64,000 nt of DNA, taken from contig NZ_CP092282.1 in NCBI RefSeq assembly GCF_024972775.1, positions 806,001 through 870,000 of the forward strand, in the 5' to 3' direction. The notes beneath the pieces are model-generated. The model searched no databases. It was not told the origin of the DNA and worked only from the letters and a program-made list of their open reading frames with translations. Source of the stretch: Dehalobacter sp. DCM. Its GTDB lineage: Bacteria; Bacillota; Desulfitobacteriia; Desulfitobacteriales; Syntrophobotulaceae. Shown piece after piece: positions 1 to 9,792 of this stretch (position 1 is its first letter; each line of letters begins with the position of its first letter). Made by a program: the position numbers and the translations under genes.

Positions 1-1
1 C

Positions 2-238
2 ATCAAAGGCAAGGGAAAATCCGCCAAGACAGTCATCAAGGTATTTGATTACCTGGAACGCAGCCCAATTATTGATATCAAAAAGACAAGTCAAGAACTT
101 AATCTCTCCTTTAATGCGGTATCCAATGCCGTAAACAAGCTCATTGAACTCGGAATACTAAAGCAAACGGAAAATGTTCGTCGCAGCCGCGTTTTTGCTT
201 ATGAGGAATATCTCGGAATTCTTAGGAAAGATACCTGA
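2..238 (+). CDS. Fic-family protein, C-terminal fragment (cut by window edge)
   Basis: The 78 codons present run open from the left edge to a TGA stop. They read as a winged-helix segment: a TVIKVFDYLERSP helix, then a recognition helix around LSFNAVSNAVNKLIELGIL, then the ending RSRVFAYEEYLGIL. This matches the C-terminal tail usual in Fic/DOC adenylyltransferases that carry a DNA-binding wing, where the pattern 'elGIL...t...RnRvfvYeeYL.iL' recurs. The catalytic Fic motif would lie upstream, outside the window, so the enzymatic assignment is inferred from the tail alone. It could instead be another winged-helix protein with the same ending. A strong terminator follows. Confidence 0.7.
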   Translation: MKGKGKSAKTVIKVFDYLERSPIIDIKKTSQELNLSFNAVSNAVNKLIELGILKQTENVRRSRVFAYEEYLGILRKDT

Positions 239-304
239 TTGATATAGCGGTTGCGTCCAAATAACACCGCTGATAGTACTGGCGGCTAACATAGGTTTCC
301 TTAT

Positions 305-348
305 CACACCGGGAAAGCAGGTCATAGAATCTGTCCCGGTGTTTTTTT
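305..348 (+). terminator. Rho-independent terminator after the Fic fragment
   Basis: The arms CACCGGGA (307-314) and TCCCGGTG (334-341) pair perfectly and are followed by seven T residues. Confidence 0.85.
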
Positions 349-600
349 CTGTTCATTTTTCAGCCTGGGTTTTGCAAGTCTGGACAAAGCTTTGAATTAT
401 ATAATTGAATTCTGCTGCTTAAGATAAACTGCTATTTACTGGTTCGTAATAAGTTCAAATATTATTGGAAACTAAAAAGGAAACTTGAAAATAAGAGAGA
501 ATTAACAAATGTGTATAATTTAGTAAATTAAATTCTATTAATATCAATGTAACTTATCTAAACGTTTATTTAGCAATCTTCTTACAAGGCGGTACAGAAA
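349..600. other. AT-rich intergenic region upstream of the helicase gene
   Basis: Together with the terminator this makes a 362-bp gap without a gene. A TATAAT hexamer at 514-519 could be a -10 box, but I see no convincing -35 at the right distance. An AAGGCGG-like ribosome binding site lies just before 601. Nothing else stands out. Confidence 0.4.
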
Positions 601-3600
601 ATGGAAGTAACTGAGCATAATTTAGCCAAGACACGGATACTTCAGATTTTTAAATATTTACAGGCGTTAAATCAGTTAAGAAATCCTGTTATCCGGGATA
701 TTGATCTTCAACCGTGGTGTTTATGGTTTAAGGATCTTCCAGATTATAAGACAATAGGTAGAGGTCAATTTGAAAATAATGACTCCGATACGGTTTCCAA
801 TAGTATCGAACAATCAAACAGTTATGTGCTAAAAGTCCAGCGGCCAGATTTAACGGATGCACCACTGCCACCAAAAGAATATAGCTCAATCCTTAAAGAT
901 TCTTGGAAGAAGCCTGACCAGACTATTCATTTTCATTTAGAGAGTATTGCGCTAACAGGCGAAGAGGAAGAGGAAGAGCTTACCGATACGAAGGTACTTC
1001 ATACGTACTTAAAAGAGCCTTCATTTGAAGAATGGTATAAAAGAAGAGAAATATGGGTGGAAAAAGAAATTTCGGCCCGGAAAGCTATGAGTATCTATAA
1101 CCGGCTTTTTGAGTTATATGCACGGTTGGAAAAAGAAGCCGAACAGTATGAAATAGTTCTTGGTGATGGGTTATTAAGCTGGAACCACACGACTGGGAAG
1201 ATTCATCATCCCATCTTACTAATGGGACTTAAATTGGAATTTGACCCTTCTGTACCGGAATTTTCGCTGCTGGAATCAGAGCAGCCGATCGAGATATATA
1301 CAGCACTCTTTCGTTCAATCTCTGAGGTTACCGGAATAGCATTAAATCATTTACAGGAGGAGTTGGAACATAGTCAGTTCCATCCTTTAGGTGCACAGGA
1401 GACCGAAGAATATTTAAAACGGGTTGTTACGCAGCTATCTCCGTATGGACAATTATTTGAAAAAGAAGAGAGAACCCAAACCTCAGACACGCCTTGGATA
1501 ATTCGCGAGCCTCTGGTATTTATGAGAAAACGGTCTCTTGGTTTTAGCAAAGCCATTGAAGAAATTATTCAAGATATTCCAGAGAATGAAGAACTCCCCG
1601 GATTTTTGAAAAATGTTGTTGGGATTGAGTATGAAGAAAAGCCCCAGGACTTTGAAGATACCATAAGAACCATGGACCCCAACGGTGAAGATGAAAATAT
1701 TCTATTAAGCAAACCGGCTAACGCCGAGCAACTACTGATTGCTGATCGCTTGAATCATTCGAGTGCTGTACTTGTTCAAGGCCCACCTGGAACAGGGAAG
1801 ACACATACGATTGCCAATTTGATTGGTCATCTTTTGGCGCAGGGCAAAAGCATTTTAGTAACCAGCCATACGTCGAAAGCCCTTTCTGTTCTCCATGAAA
1901 AGATCGTTGAACCCATACAGCCTCTTTGTTTAAGTGTCTTAAAAGACGACAGTCGCAAGCAATTGGAAAGCGCATTGGATGCGATAACGGAACGTCTTAC
2001 TAATAGTAATCCGGAACAGTTGGAGCAGGAAGCTGCCACTCTGCAACAAGAAAGAATTAAATTATTGCAGGAGCTCCGGAATACACGTGAAAAACTTCTG
2101 CAAGCACGATCAGATGAGTATCGAAAAATCATTATTGCTGGCGAAGAATACGATCCATCTCAGGCTGCACGCTGGGTAGGAAATAATAAAGAAAAACTAA
2201 GTTGGATTCCTGGGCCTGTTCAACTGGGGATAGCTTTGCCCTTGTCAGAACGGGAATTGATTGAGCTTTATCGTACCAATACGGCTGTATCCGTAGAGGA
2301 TGAAGCTGAATTAAATACGATTCTGCCAGACTTCAAGAAACTATTAACCCCTCAAGAATTTGAGGAAATTGTTAATCTCTATAAAGCTCTTTCTCAGGAA
2401 GATCTTTGTTATGGCAAGGAATATTGGGATACAAATAGAAATACGGATGTTCAAGAACTTGAAGCCCTATTCCAAGAAGTACGGACGGGAGTTCAGATTC
2501 TGCAAAAAGCTACGGAATGGCAGTTTAGTATGATTGAAGCTGGAATGTTAGGTTCTGAACATATTATTCCCTGGCAAAACCTCTGCGCTCAAATTGAGAG
2601 TACCTATGGAAAATCGTCCCAAGCTAAAGAACTTATCCTTGAATTTAATCCATATATTCCTGAAGATTCAATCACTGAAGAGATGCAAACCACGATTAAA
2701 GAAATAATTGATCATCTAAAAGAGGGAGGATCACTGAATTTCTTTAAACTGCTAACCAAAGCGCATTGGAAAACTTTTATTAATCAGGTTAAGATCAATG
2801 ACAAACCGCCGAGCATCATCGACCATTTTGAAGCTCTCCAAAAGTACCATGACTTAAAGATTAGTCGGAAGAAATTAATGGAACGTTGGGAAAGACAAGT
2901 TACTGTAGTGCAAGGACCTAGCCTACAGGAATTAGGTTTTGAACCAGAGTATTCTTGCCATCAATACCTTTCCCATATTCAGGAATCAATTAATTGGCAT
3001 ACAAAAAGCTGGCTTACTTTAATCGAAAAAATGGAGCATTTAAGTTTTTTCTGGACTGCTTTCTATAATCAATCCGAAGTTCAGCTTGGGAAACACGGGG
3101 AGCTGTTGCGGTTAAGAAATGCTGCAGCTGAGGATTTAATCCAAATAATGAGTACACAAATCCGGCGCCTGCAGCTAAAACAAATCGAAACACAGCTCCA
3201 TGAATTAAGGATAAGGCTGGAGAAAGAAAGCAGTACATCCTCTCATATCTCTCAACGACTTTTAGAAGCAATTCAAACTTTAGAACCGCTTCTTTACCGA
3301 CAGTCTTTTCAGCGGCTTGTCGACATAGAAAACCGTGCTTCTGACCTAAAGGTAAGAAGGGAACTTTTGGCCAAACTGGAAAAAGACGCCCCGGCTTGGG
3401 CTTCAGCCATCACACAACGGTTCGAGGGTCATGGCGCAGGATTACTGCCTGGAGATCCAGGTGAAGCTTGGCAATGGCGGCAATTAGAAGATGAGTTAGC
3501 TGATCGTTCCAAAAAATCGATGGAAGAGCTCCAAGGGCAAATTGTAGAACTTGCCAAACGTTTGCGGGAGAAAACAGCAGTGCTTGTTGATAAGAAGGCG

Positions 3601-5580
3601 TGGGCCAAGCAGGTCCGCAGAACAACAATAACCCAAAGACAGGCACTTAACGGCTGGAGACTTCTGATGCAACGAATAGGTAAAGGAACCGGCAAACGGG
3701 TTCCAGAGTTAATGGCGGAAGCTCGAAGGCTAATGCCGGCTTGTCAAAGTGCTGTTCCTGTTTGGATTATGCCCTTGAGCCGAGTTGTAGAAAATTTTAA
3801 TCCAAGGACAAATTCTTTTGATGTTGTCATTATTGACGAAGCCAGTCAAGCTGATGTCTTAGCTTTATCTGTGCTTTATATGGGCAAGCAGGTTATTGTT
3901 GTCGGGGATAATGAACAAGTAAGCCCTTCGGCTGTTGGACAAAAACAAGAAGAAACCGATAAGCTAATTGAAGAAAATTTAAAAGGAATCCCCAATGCCA
4001 AACTATATGATGGGCTTTTTTCCATATATGATTTAGCAAGTACTGTCTTCCAGCCCCTTTGCCTCCGCGAGCATTTCCGATGTGTGGCTCCCATTATTCA
4101 ATTCAGTAATTACCTTTCTTACGAAGGTAAAAAAATAAAGCCTTTAAGAGACGATAGTACGTCAATGGTTCATCCGCCGACGATTGCTTACCGTGTCAAG
4201 GACGCCTTTAGCCAGAGGAAAGTAAATGAAAAAGAAGCAGAGGAAATTGCATCTTTAGTTGTTGCTTGTACTGAACAACCAGAATATCAGAACGCAACGA
4301 TCGGAGTTATCTCTTTAGTGGGAGAGGAACAAGCGGTTATCATTGACCGCTTCCTGCAAGACCAGCTTTCGGCTGCGGATTATAAAAGAAGGCGAATTCA
4401 ATGCGGGAATGCTGCCCAATTTCAGGGAGATGAGAGGGATATTATCTTCCTTTCTCTGGTTGATACGGCTATGGAAGAAGGACCGCTCAGTAAGCGGGCT
4501 GAAGGTGCCAATGATATGTATAAGAAACGATACAATGTTGCCGCCAGCCGAGCTAGAGATCAGATGTGGGTGGTCTATTCCATGGATCCGGAACGGGATC
4601 TTAAACCGGGGGATATTCGTGGGGAATTGATTAAGCATGCGAAAGACCCGCAAGCAATTCTTCGCCTGCTGGATACTGCAGGGAAAGAGACTGAATCCGA
4701 ATTTGAAAAGCTTGTACTTTTCCGGTTGCGGCAAAAAGGTTATACAGTTCATCCGCAATGGAAAGTGGGCAGTTACAGGCTTGATATGGTGGTAGAAAAT
4801 AAAGGTAAGCGTATCGCGTTGGAATGTGATGGTGATAAATGGCATACGCCGGATAACCTAGCTGAAGATATGTCACGGCAGGCAATCTTAGAAAGACTTG
4901 GTTGGCGCTTCATTCGGATTAGAGGAAGTGAATTCTTCAGAGATCCTGAAATGGTAATGCAGTACGTCTACGATAAATTAGCTTACTTTGAGCTTTTTCC
5001 GGAAAATACTCAGACAGACGATGAACAAAATGATGTTAAAGAAAACGATAACGAATTAAAGGATCGTGTTATCCGGCGAGCCGCCGAAATTCGTAGCATT
5101 TGGAACGGAGGAGAAATTGATGAAAGAGAACCTGAGTCAACTAATGAAGCGGTGCAGATAGCTAAACCATCAGAAACGTCTGATACTTACGAATATAAGC
5201 CTGACTCTTGTTTGATAGAATTGGTAACCGTTGAAAAAACTGAACCTATATTAGGACAGCAAAAGGAAGAAGATTTAGCCTTAGAAGAAAAGCTGCCTAT
5301 AATAGAAGAAAAGAAAATTGAAGCTATAGAAGAGGTGAAGCCTGAAATACCTCAAACTGTATCCACACCGTTTGAGCTAATTTCTTTTCTTCAACAACAC
5401 AACTTAGAATTTATTGATAATCGTCATAAAGGCGGAACAGTCTGGATAATCGGTAACCAAGATTTATCCCCATTAATTGAGAAATTAAAGACGTTCGAAT
5501 ATCTGTTTCGGTTAAAGCCGGAAGGCGGCAGAACGACCAAGAATCGTCCAGCTTGGTATTTACTCGGAGGTAAATCATAA
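601..5580 (+). CDS. SF1 (UPF1-like) helicase fused to a Vsr/DUF559-like nuclease
   Basis: This 1659-aa protein has an N-terminal region of about 380 aa without recognisable motifs, then Walker A GPPGTGKTHT (about 394-403). A long helical or coiled insertion follows (about 450-1000), then Walker B VVIIDEASQAD (about 1073-1083) and the later SF1 motifs REHFRC, QFQGDERD and YNVAASRARDQ. After the helicase comes a restriction-like fold with the pattern YRLDMVVENKGKRIALECDG (about 1391-1410), as in Vsr and DUF559/MTES_1575 nucleases. A charged linker follows, then a small C-terminal domain ending in RTTKNRPAWYLL. Helicase plus Vsr-like nuclease is a recurrent anti-phage architecture, so a role in nucleic-acid-targeting defence is likely but inferred. 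Its stop codon overlaps the start of the next gene (TAATG), so the two are probably translated together. I cannot assign it to a named system with certainty. Confidence 0.85.
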   Translation: MEVTEHNLAKTRILQIFKYLQALNQLRNPVIRDIDLQPWCLWFKDLPDYKTIGRGQFENNDSDTVSNSIEQSNSYVLKVQRPDLTDAPLPPKEYSSILKDSWKKPDQTIHFHLESIALTGEEEEEELTDTKVLHTYLKEPSFEEWYKRREIWVEKEISARKAMSIYNRLFELYARLEKEAEQYEIVLGDGLLSWNHTTGKIHHPILLMGLKLEFDPSVPEFSLLESEQPIEIYTALFRSISEVTGIALNHLQEELEHSQFHPLGAQETEEYLKRVVTQLSPYGQLFEKEERTQTSDTPWIIREPLVFMRKRSLGFSKAIEEIIQDIPENEELPGFLKNVVGIEYEEKPQDFEDTIRTMDPNGEDENILLSKPANAEQLLIADRLNHSSAVLVQGPPGTGKTHTIANLIGHLLAQGKSILVTSHTSKALSVLHEKIVEPIQPLCLSVLKDDSRKQLESALDAITERLTNSNPEQLEQEAATLQQERIKLLQELRNTREKLLQARSDEYRKIIIAGEEYDPSQAARWVGNNKEKLSWIPGPVQLGIALPLSERELIELYRTNTAVSVEDEAELNTILPDFKKLLTPQEFEEIVNLYKALSQEDLCYGKEYWDTNRNTDVQELEALFQEVRTGVQILQKATEWQFSMIEAGMLGSEHIIPWQNLCAQIESTYGKSSQAKELILEFNPYIPEDSITEEMQTTIKEIIDHLKEGGSLNFFKLLTKAHWKTFINQVKINDKPPSIIDHFEALQKYHDLKISRKKLMERWERQVTVVQGPSLQELGFEPEYSCHQYLSHIQESINWHTKSWLTLIEKMEHLSFFWTAFYNQSEVQLGKHGELLRLRNAAAEDLIQIMSTQIRRLQLKQIETQLHELRIRLEKESSTSSHISQRLLEAIQTLEPLLYRQSFQRLVDIENRASDLKVRRELLAKLEKDAPAWASAITQRFEGHGAGLLPGDPGEAWQWRQLEDELADRSKKSMEELQGQIVELAKRLREKTAVLVDKKAWAKQVRRTTITQRQALNGWRLLMQRIGKGTGKRVPELMAEARRLMPACQSAVPVWIMPLSRVVENFNPRTNSFDVVIIDEASQADVLALSVLYMGKQVIVVGDNEQVSPSAVGQKQEETDKLIEENLKGIPNAKLYDGLFSIYDLASTVFQPLCLREHFRCVAPIIQFSNYLSYEGKKIKPLRDDSTSMVHPPTIAYRVKDAFSQRKVNEKEAEEIASLVVACTEQPEYQNATIGVISLVGEEQAVIIDRFLQDQLSAADYKRRRIQCGNAAQFQGDERDIIFLSLVDTAMEEGPLSKRAEGANDMYKKRYNVAASRARDQMWVVYSMDPERDLKPGDIRGELIKHAKDPQAILRLLDTAGKETESEFEKLVLFRLRQKGYTVHPQWKVGSYRLDMVVENKGKRIALECDGDKWHTPDNLAEDMSRQAILERLGWRFIRIRGSEFFRDPEMVMQYVYDKLAYFELFPENTQTDDEQNDVKENDNELKDRVIRRAAEIRSIWNGGEIDEREPESTNEAVQIAKPSETSDTYEYKPDSCLIELVTVEKTEPILGQQKEEDLALEEKLPIIEEKKIEAIEEVKPEIPQTVSTPFELISFLQQHNLEFIDNRHKGGTVWIIGNQDLSPLIEKLKTFEYLFRLKPEGGRTTKNRPAWYLLGGKS

Positions 5581-7043
5581 TGAAAGAATCGGTAGAACGA
5601 TTTTCTAATAATATAAAGACGCAACTTGTTGATTTTACTGAACATCTGCTTGCAAAGGTGAAGGAAAATGAAGAAACCAATCTAAAAAAGGATGCAGATA
5701 TTGAAAATCTCTCCAATCAATTAGCACAGGCCTTGCAAGAGAATAAAGAACTAAAAAATATTATTGCCAGTCAGGATTTTGAGTTAGACAGGCAGCGACA
5801 AATAGCCGATTTATCGACTTCGGATAGTCAGTTGATCATTATTTACCAGCCTCAAGATATTTTTAGTTATCCTCGTCACATTATACGTTGGTATTTTAAT
5901 GAAGTGGATTTTTCCAGATTATCTTTTGAGGACCTTTCAGCGGCTATCAAGGGCTTATTGGAGTTTGGTGATTGTGAAACCATTGACGAGATCATCTATT
6001 ATATCTGTGATTCCTGCTTGGATAAACTAAAACCAGCTGAAGTTCCAGTGTTGCTAGATATAATAAGAGATTATCTGGATATGCAGTATAAGAAACAATA
6101 TTATTCTCCATCGGGTATTTATTATTTCCTTAATTCACTTCACATAAAGAATTGGACGAGCCTGCTCAAAGAAAACGGATTTGTCCAGCATTCAATGGGT
6201 ATCCTTGAAGATCTGATCTTTCGAATCGAGGATTTTTCATTTACGATCAAGGAACCGCTTACGTTGTTAAAAGTATATATCGATCTAACCTTAAATGATG
6301 AAGCTAAGATGTGGTTGAAAAGAATCCTCACCTACATGGTTCCCGAGGCGGAAACGGATAGCAAAACACAATTGGAATTTCTATATATTGGATTCTGCTA
6401 TCAACTTGATCAACAAGTGCTTGAATTTTTCCCGGAATTAAATGAGACTACTGCTGATAATCACTTATCTGAACTGAAAGCCTATATGGCTTACCAGAAA
6501 GCAGTCAATCGGCAAATGAATATCCAACAGGCTCTTGATACCATTCAAAGTCTTAGAGATGAACCACCGGTTATTGAAAAGTCTTTAAGAAAAAAAGTCT
6601 ATGATCAGATGCTCGAAAAGCTCAAATTCAAGTTTTTAACTGAAATAAACCTTCCCCAGCAAGAAAATCAAAAAGATGAGAGCCAAACGTTATTTGATAT
6701 GTATGAACTGGATAGCCTTGATCTTGTATTCCCAAAACAAGATCCAAGTCAAGAAAACACTGTGGATGGATGCTATACTGATAAATGGAATGAAGAATCT
6801 GACCTTAAGAAATTAGGCTATAGAACATCTTTATCTAGCTCAGAACGATGGGATGTTCTGGTTCATCGTGCTTTACCTAAGCTTGGTTATCAACGGGTAT
6901 GCCAATACCTGAAATGGTTTATCGAACAGAAAAGTAGGATAAAACAAAAAGATTTCAGTCATGCTATAGCTATTTGGCAGCTGGATTTAAACAAGTTGAA
7001 CAAATATATAATCGAGCATAATAAAATTAAAGATAGATTGTAA
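5580..7043 (+). CDS. Coiled-coil and helical-repeat protein coupled to the helicase-nuclease
   Basis: The protein has 487 aa and its ATG overlaps the TAA of the helicase gene, a translational-coupling arrangement. Residues about 15-75 form a heptad-rich coiled coil (ENEETNLKKDADIENLSNQL and onward). The middle (about 90-330) is all-helical and Leu/Ile-rich, like a solenoid. A conserved-looking C-terminal segment (about 410-480) contains LGYRTSLSSSERWDVLVHRA and a LKWFIEQK...FSHAIAIWQLDL pattern. I see no catalytic motif, signal peptide or membrane helix. I do not recognise the family. The coupling suggests a regulatory, scaffolding or sensing partner for the helicase-nuclease, which is inference from context. 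Confidence 0.75.
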   Translation: MKESVERFSNNIKTQLVDFTEHLLAKVKENEETNLKKDADIENLSNQLAQALQENKELKNIIASQDFELDRQRQIADLSTSDSQLIIIYQPQDIFSYPRHIIRWYFNEVDFSRLSFEDLSAAIKGLLEFGDCETIDEIIYYICDSCLDKLKPAEVPVLLDIIRDYLDMQYKKQYYSPSGIYYFLNSLHIKNWTSLLKENGFVQHSMGILEDLIFRIEDFSFTIKEPLTLLKVYIDLTLNDEAKMWLKRILTYMVPEAETDSKTQLEFLYIGFCYQLDQQVLEFFPELNETTADNHLSELKAYMAYQKAVNRQMNIQQALDTIQSLRDEPPVIEKSLRKKVYDQMLEKLKFKFLTEINLPQQENQKDESQTLFDMYELDSLDLVFPKQDPSQENTVDGCYTDKWNEESDLKKLGYRTSLSSSERWDVLVHRALPKLGYQRVCQYLKWFIEQKSRIKQKDFSHAIAIWQLDLNKLNKYIIEHNKIKDRL

Positions 7044-7139
7044 TTTTAGAATATAAATACTAGACACTCTTGTTAGCTCTTTAAATTCTATTGATACTAC
7101 AATTATGATGAGATAGTTTTATGATTCGAGGGTACTCCT

Positions 7140-7511
7140 ATGCACGAAGGACGCCGAATCCGCCTGAAAAGACGCTTTCTTGAAGAAGGCCTCGATAGCT
7201 TTGAAGATCATCAAATTTTAGAGCTGTTGCTATTCTATGCCATTCCGTGCAAAGACACCAATGAACTTGCACATGTTTTAATCGAGAAGTATGGCTCTTT
7301 GTCCAAAGTCTTTGATGCTGATCCTAATGAATTAACCACTACGCCGGGTTTGGGAGAAAACTCAGCTGTTTTGCTGTCATTAATGCCATCTTTGGCCCGA
7401 ATTTATTTCAAGGATTGCTGGGGAAGCGGACCCAACCTTGACAGTACGGCTAAAGCAGGAGAGTATATCTTAACTCTCTTCGCGGGAAGACCCTATATGA
7501 TGGGATCATGA
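7140..7511 (+). pseudogene. radC: radC, truncated: helix-hairpin-helix part only
   Basis: The 123 codons match the N-terminal half of RadC/UPF0758 proteins: the opening HEGRRIRLKRRFLEEGLDSF, then LELLLFYAIPCKDTNELAH, and a helix-hairpin-helix around LTTTPGLGENSAVLLSLMP. Full RadC proteins are about 220 aa or more and end in a JAB/MPN metalloprotease-like domain with an HxH...D zinc site. Here the frame stops where that domain would begin (YILTLFAGR). RadC-like genes are common in defence and mobile regions, and this one sits between the helicase pair and Wadjet. The abrupt join to an unrelated coding stretch suggests a deletion, so the gene is probably non-functional. Confidence 0.75.
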
Positions 7512-8072
7512 TCAAAGTTATGACTATTATGTTGATAATCTATGTGGGAAGATTGTGCTAGAGCATCATGATGAAGAATATAAAACGAAAGATTCAGAAG
7601 TTATCGGAGATTTCCGTAGTCATTACTTTTATCATTGTGACCCAGATGGAAATTTTCTTGATATGCTTGATTCAGCCGATTCAATTGATGGTGATCTTTG
7701 CTTAGCTATCGGAGCTATTAAACATTCGAAGAAATGGAAGGAATTATACGAGTATTCTTCTGGAATCTTAAATATTGATAGATTTTATCTTAAACCAGAA
7801 TTTAGGGGGAAAAATTTGGATATTATATATTTCCTGTACTAGTTGATGTCTTATCCAAACGAAAAGAATCGCTCATTACTATTATTCCTGAACCAATTAA
7901 TGATATGGTAAGAGAACTAAGGAAAGATGAATCTTACATCAAAGGAACTTCGGAATACAAAAAGGCATTATCTCAGATGCAAACTTTTCTTAAACACTTT
8001 GGCTTTGAGCGCATTTATAAACAGCAAGTATGGGCTGCGGCGCTCATGGACGAATTGTTTTATAGCAGATGA
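7501..8072 (+). pseudogene. GNAT-like acetyltransferase remnant with a frameshift
   Basis: An open stretch begins right after a stop codon at 7498-7500 with no good start, and reads YDYYVDNLCGKIVLEHHDEE onward. It reaches FYLKPEFRGKNL, the R-x-x-G-x signature of GNAT motif A, then hits a stop at about 7840. The homologous continuation is in another frame: FPVLVDVLSKRKESLITIIP onward, ending FLKHFGFERIYKQQVWAAAL with a stop at 8070-8072. The FGFERI ending is typical of GNAT enzymes. A one-base frameshift near 7805-7815 explains the split. Together with the cut radC fused upstream, the locus looks like a deletion-scarred remnant. An orphan GTG start at 7555 could still make a short peptide. Confidence 0.6.
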
Positions 8073-8098
8073 AGCAATTTAATATTATATTATGTAAT

Positions 8099-8132
8099 AC
8101 CTCCTGAAAAAAATATTCGGGAGGTTTTGTTT
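8099..8132 (+). terminator. Rho-independent terminator
   Basis: The arms ACCTCCTGAA (8099-8108) and TTCGGGAGGT (8116-8125) form a near-perfect stem followed by a T-rich tail. It separates the decayed locus from Wadjet. Confidence 0.75.
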
Positions 8133-8292
8133 CAGTTAAGAAACTCATACATTATACCTTGCCATTAAAAATCATTAAATTAATAGATGGTAATTAGTGA
8201 ATCATTACAAATTCTGTAAAGGAATAAGATGGAATATGTCGAAATTACATTTGATTTAGTATTTATTTGTTTCAAGAATTGAAGGATGTAAA

Positions 8293-9765
8293 ATGGCACA
8301 GCGAAAAAATGAGTTTTCAGAACATATGTCTTTTGAATTCCTGGAGTTGTTGCGCAAGAAGAATCCGGCCTGGCGCTTATTGGCTTCACCGCAGGCTCCC
8401 CTGATTGCTGCCTTCCTATATAAAGAGTTTATTGCGGAAAACCGGCGTCAAATCGCTGAGCAAGAGCTAATTGGCCGACTGGAAAGTTTTATTGACCAGT
8501 TGAATCAGGGTCGGAGCGATAACCTGTTTCCACGCTCAGGACGGGAGTACCTGGATGAATGGGCAAATGATCATCATGGATGGCTGCGCAAATTCTATCC
8601 TTCAGGACAGGACGAGCCCCATTTTGATGTAACCTCACTGGCTCAGAAAGCAATTGAATGGCTGCTGAATCTAAGGCAGCAAACCTTTATCGGCACGGAA
8701 TCACGGCTGATTACTGTTTTTGAACTCCTTCACCAAATTGTAGAGCGGTCCGAGACGGATCCCAAGCTTCGTCTGGTGGAACTTGAGCGGCGAAAAGCTG
8801 AAATCGATCAGGAAATTACCCAGGTAAAAAACGGGCAAGTAGAACTATTGGATGAAACGCAAATCAAAGAACGCTTTTGGCAGGCGATGACAACAGCGCG
8901 GGAGATCCTTGCTGATTTTAGGGAAGTTGAACAGAATTTTAGAGAATTGGATCGTGGCATGCGGGAACAGATTGCTACTTGGAACAGAGGGAAAGGGGAA
9001 TTGTTGGAAGCGATCTTTGAAGAACAAGATGGGATTTCCCAGTCGGAGCAAGGAAAAAGCTTTGCAGCATTCTGGAAATTTCTTATGTCTCCATCTTACC
9101 AAGATGACTTTGAGGAAACACTGGCAAGAGTTGTGCAATTAAGACCGGTGCAGGAAATGGGCGCGAGCCGGAATATTCGTCATATTCATCATGACTGGGT
9201 GAATGCCGGGGCTCATGTTCAAGAAACAGTAGCAGCCTTATCTCAGCAATTAAGACGCTATGTGGATGAGAATTTTCTGGAAGAAGAACGCCGGATCAAT
9301 CAAATTGTACGGGAGATCGAAGGAAAAGCTGTTACTGTCCGTAACAATCCCCCGATAGAATGGGAAATAGACATTGACGGGGTGAAGCCTGATATTCAAT
9401 TGCCGCTGGACAGACCGCTCTTTACACCGCCTCAGCGGCCTGTAATTATTGATGATACGATAGATGTTGGAACGGAGGATGTTCCGGCCGAAGCGCTCTT
9501 TTCCCAGGTTTATGTAGATAAGGAAAAGTTAAAGAGCCAAATTGCTTATCTGCTGCAGGCTCAGCACGGGATCACGCTGTCCAAAATCATTGAGCATTAC
9601 CCTTTGGAGTTAGGTCTCAGCGAGCTGGTAACTTATTTGGTGATTGCCAGCGAGAGTCCACAAGTGGATTTTTATCCTGATGATTTGGAAGAAGTATGCT
9701 GGAAGGATGAAAAGGGGAGAGTGCGGATGGCAAGAATGGCCAAAATACTTTTTAGACGCGCTTAA
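8293..9765 (+). CDS. jetA: Wadjet component JetA (DUF3375, MukF-like kleisin)
   Basis: The protein has 490 aa. The opening FLELLRKKNPAWRLLASPQA and the long helical body with charged coiled coils (about 150-260) match DUF3375, the JetA subunit of type I Wadjet. In that family JetA is the kleisin-like subunit that links the heads of the SMC-like JetC ATPase. The C-terminal third (FSQVYVDKEKLKSQIAYLL) resembles the winged-helix region used for ATPase-head contact. The ATG follows GAAGGATG at a suitable distance. It is the first gene of a four-gene operon with JetB, JetC and JetD in the standard order. Wadjet complexes restrict circular plasmids by loop extrusion followed by cleavage, which is established for the family. 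Confidence 0.92.
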   Translation: MAQRKNEFSEHMSFEFLELLRKKNPAWRLLASPQAPLIAAFLYKEFIAENRRQIAEQELIGRLESFIDQLNQGRSDNLFPRSGREYLDEWANDHHGWLRKFYPSGQDEPHFDVTSLAQKAIEWLLNLRQQTFIGTESRLITVFELLHQIVERSETDPKLRLVELERRKAEIDQEITQVKNGQVELLDETQIKERFWQAMTTAREILADFREVEQNFRELDRGMREQIATWNRGKGELLEAIFEEQDGISQSEQGKSFAAFWKFLMSPSYQDDFEETLARVVQLRPVQEMGASRNIRHIHHDWVNAGAHVQETVAALSQQLRRYVDENFLEEERRINQIVREIEGKAVTVRNNPPIEWEIDIDGVKPDIQLPLDRPLFTPPQRPVIIDDTIDVGTEDVPAEALFSQVYVDKEKLKSQIAYLLQAQHGITLSKIIEHYPLELGLSELVTYLVIASESPQVDFYPDDLEEVCWKDEKGRVRMARMAKILFRRA

Positions 9766-9792
9766 AAGCCTGTCTTTTGGAGGATTATCAAT

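Noticed and set aside
4315-4845. 176-aa open frame on the minus strand
   Set aside because: It lies wholly inside the helicase-nuclease motifs in antisense, with no family resemblance.
8909-9142. 77-aa frame on the plus strand inside jetA
   Set aside because: It is an alternate frame within a conserved DUF3375 gene and has no ribosome site.
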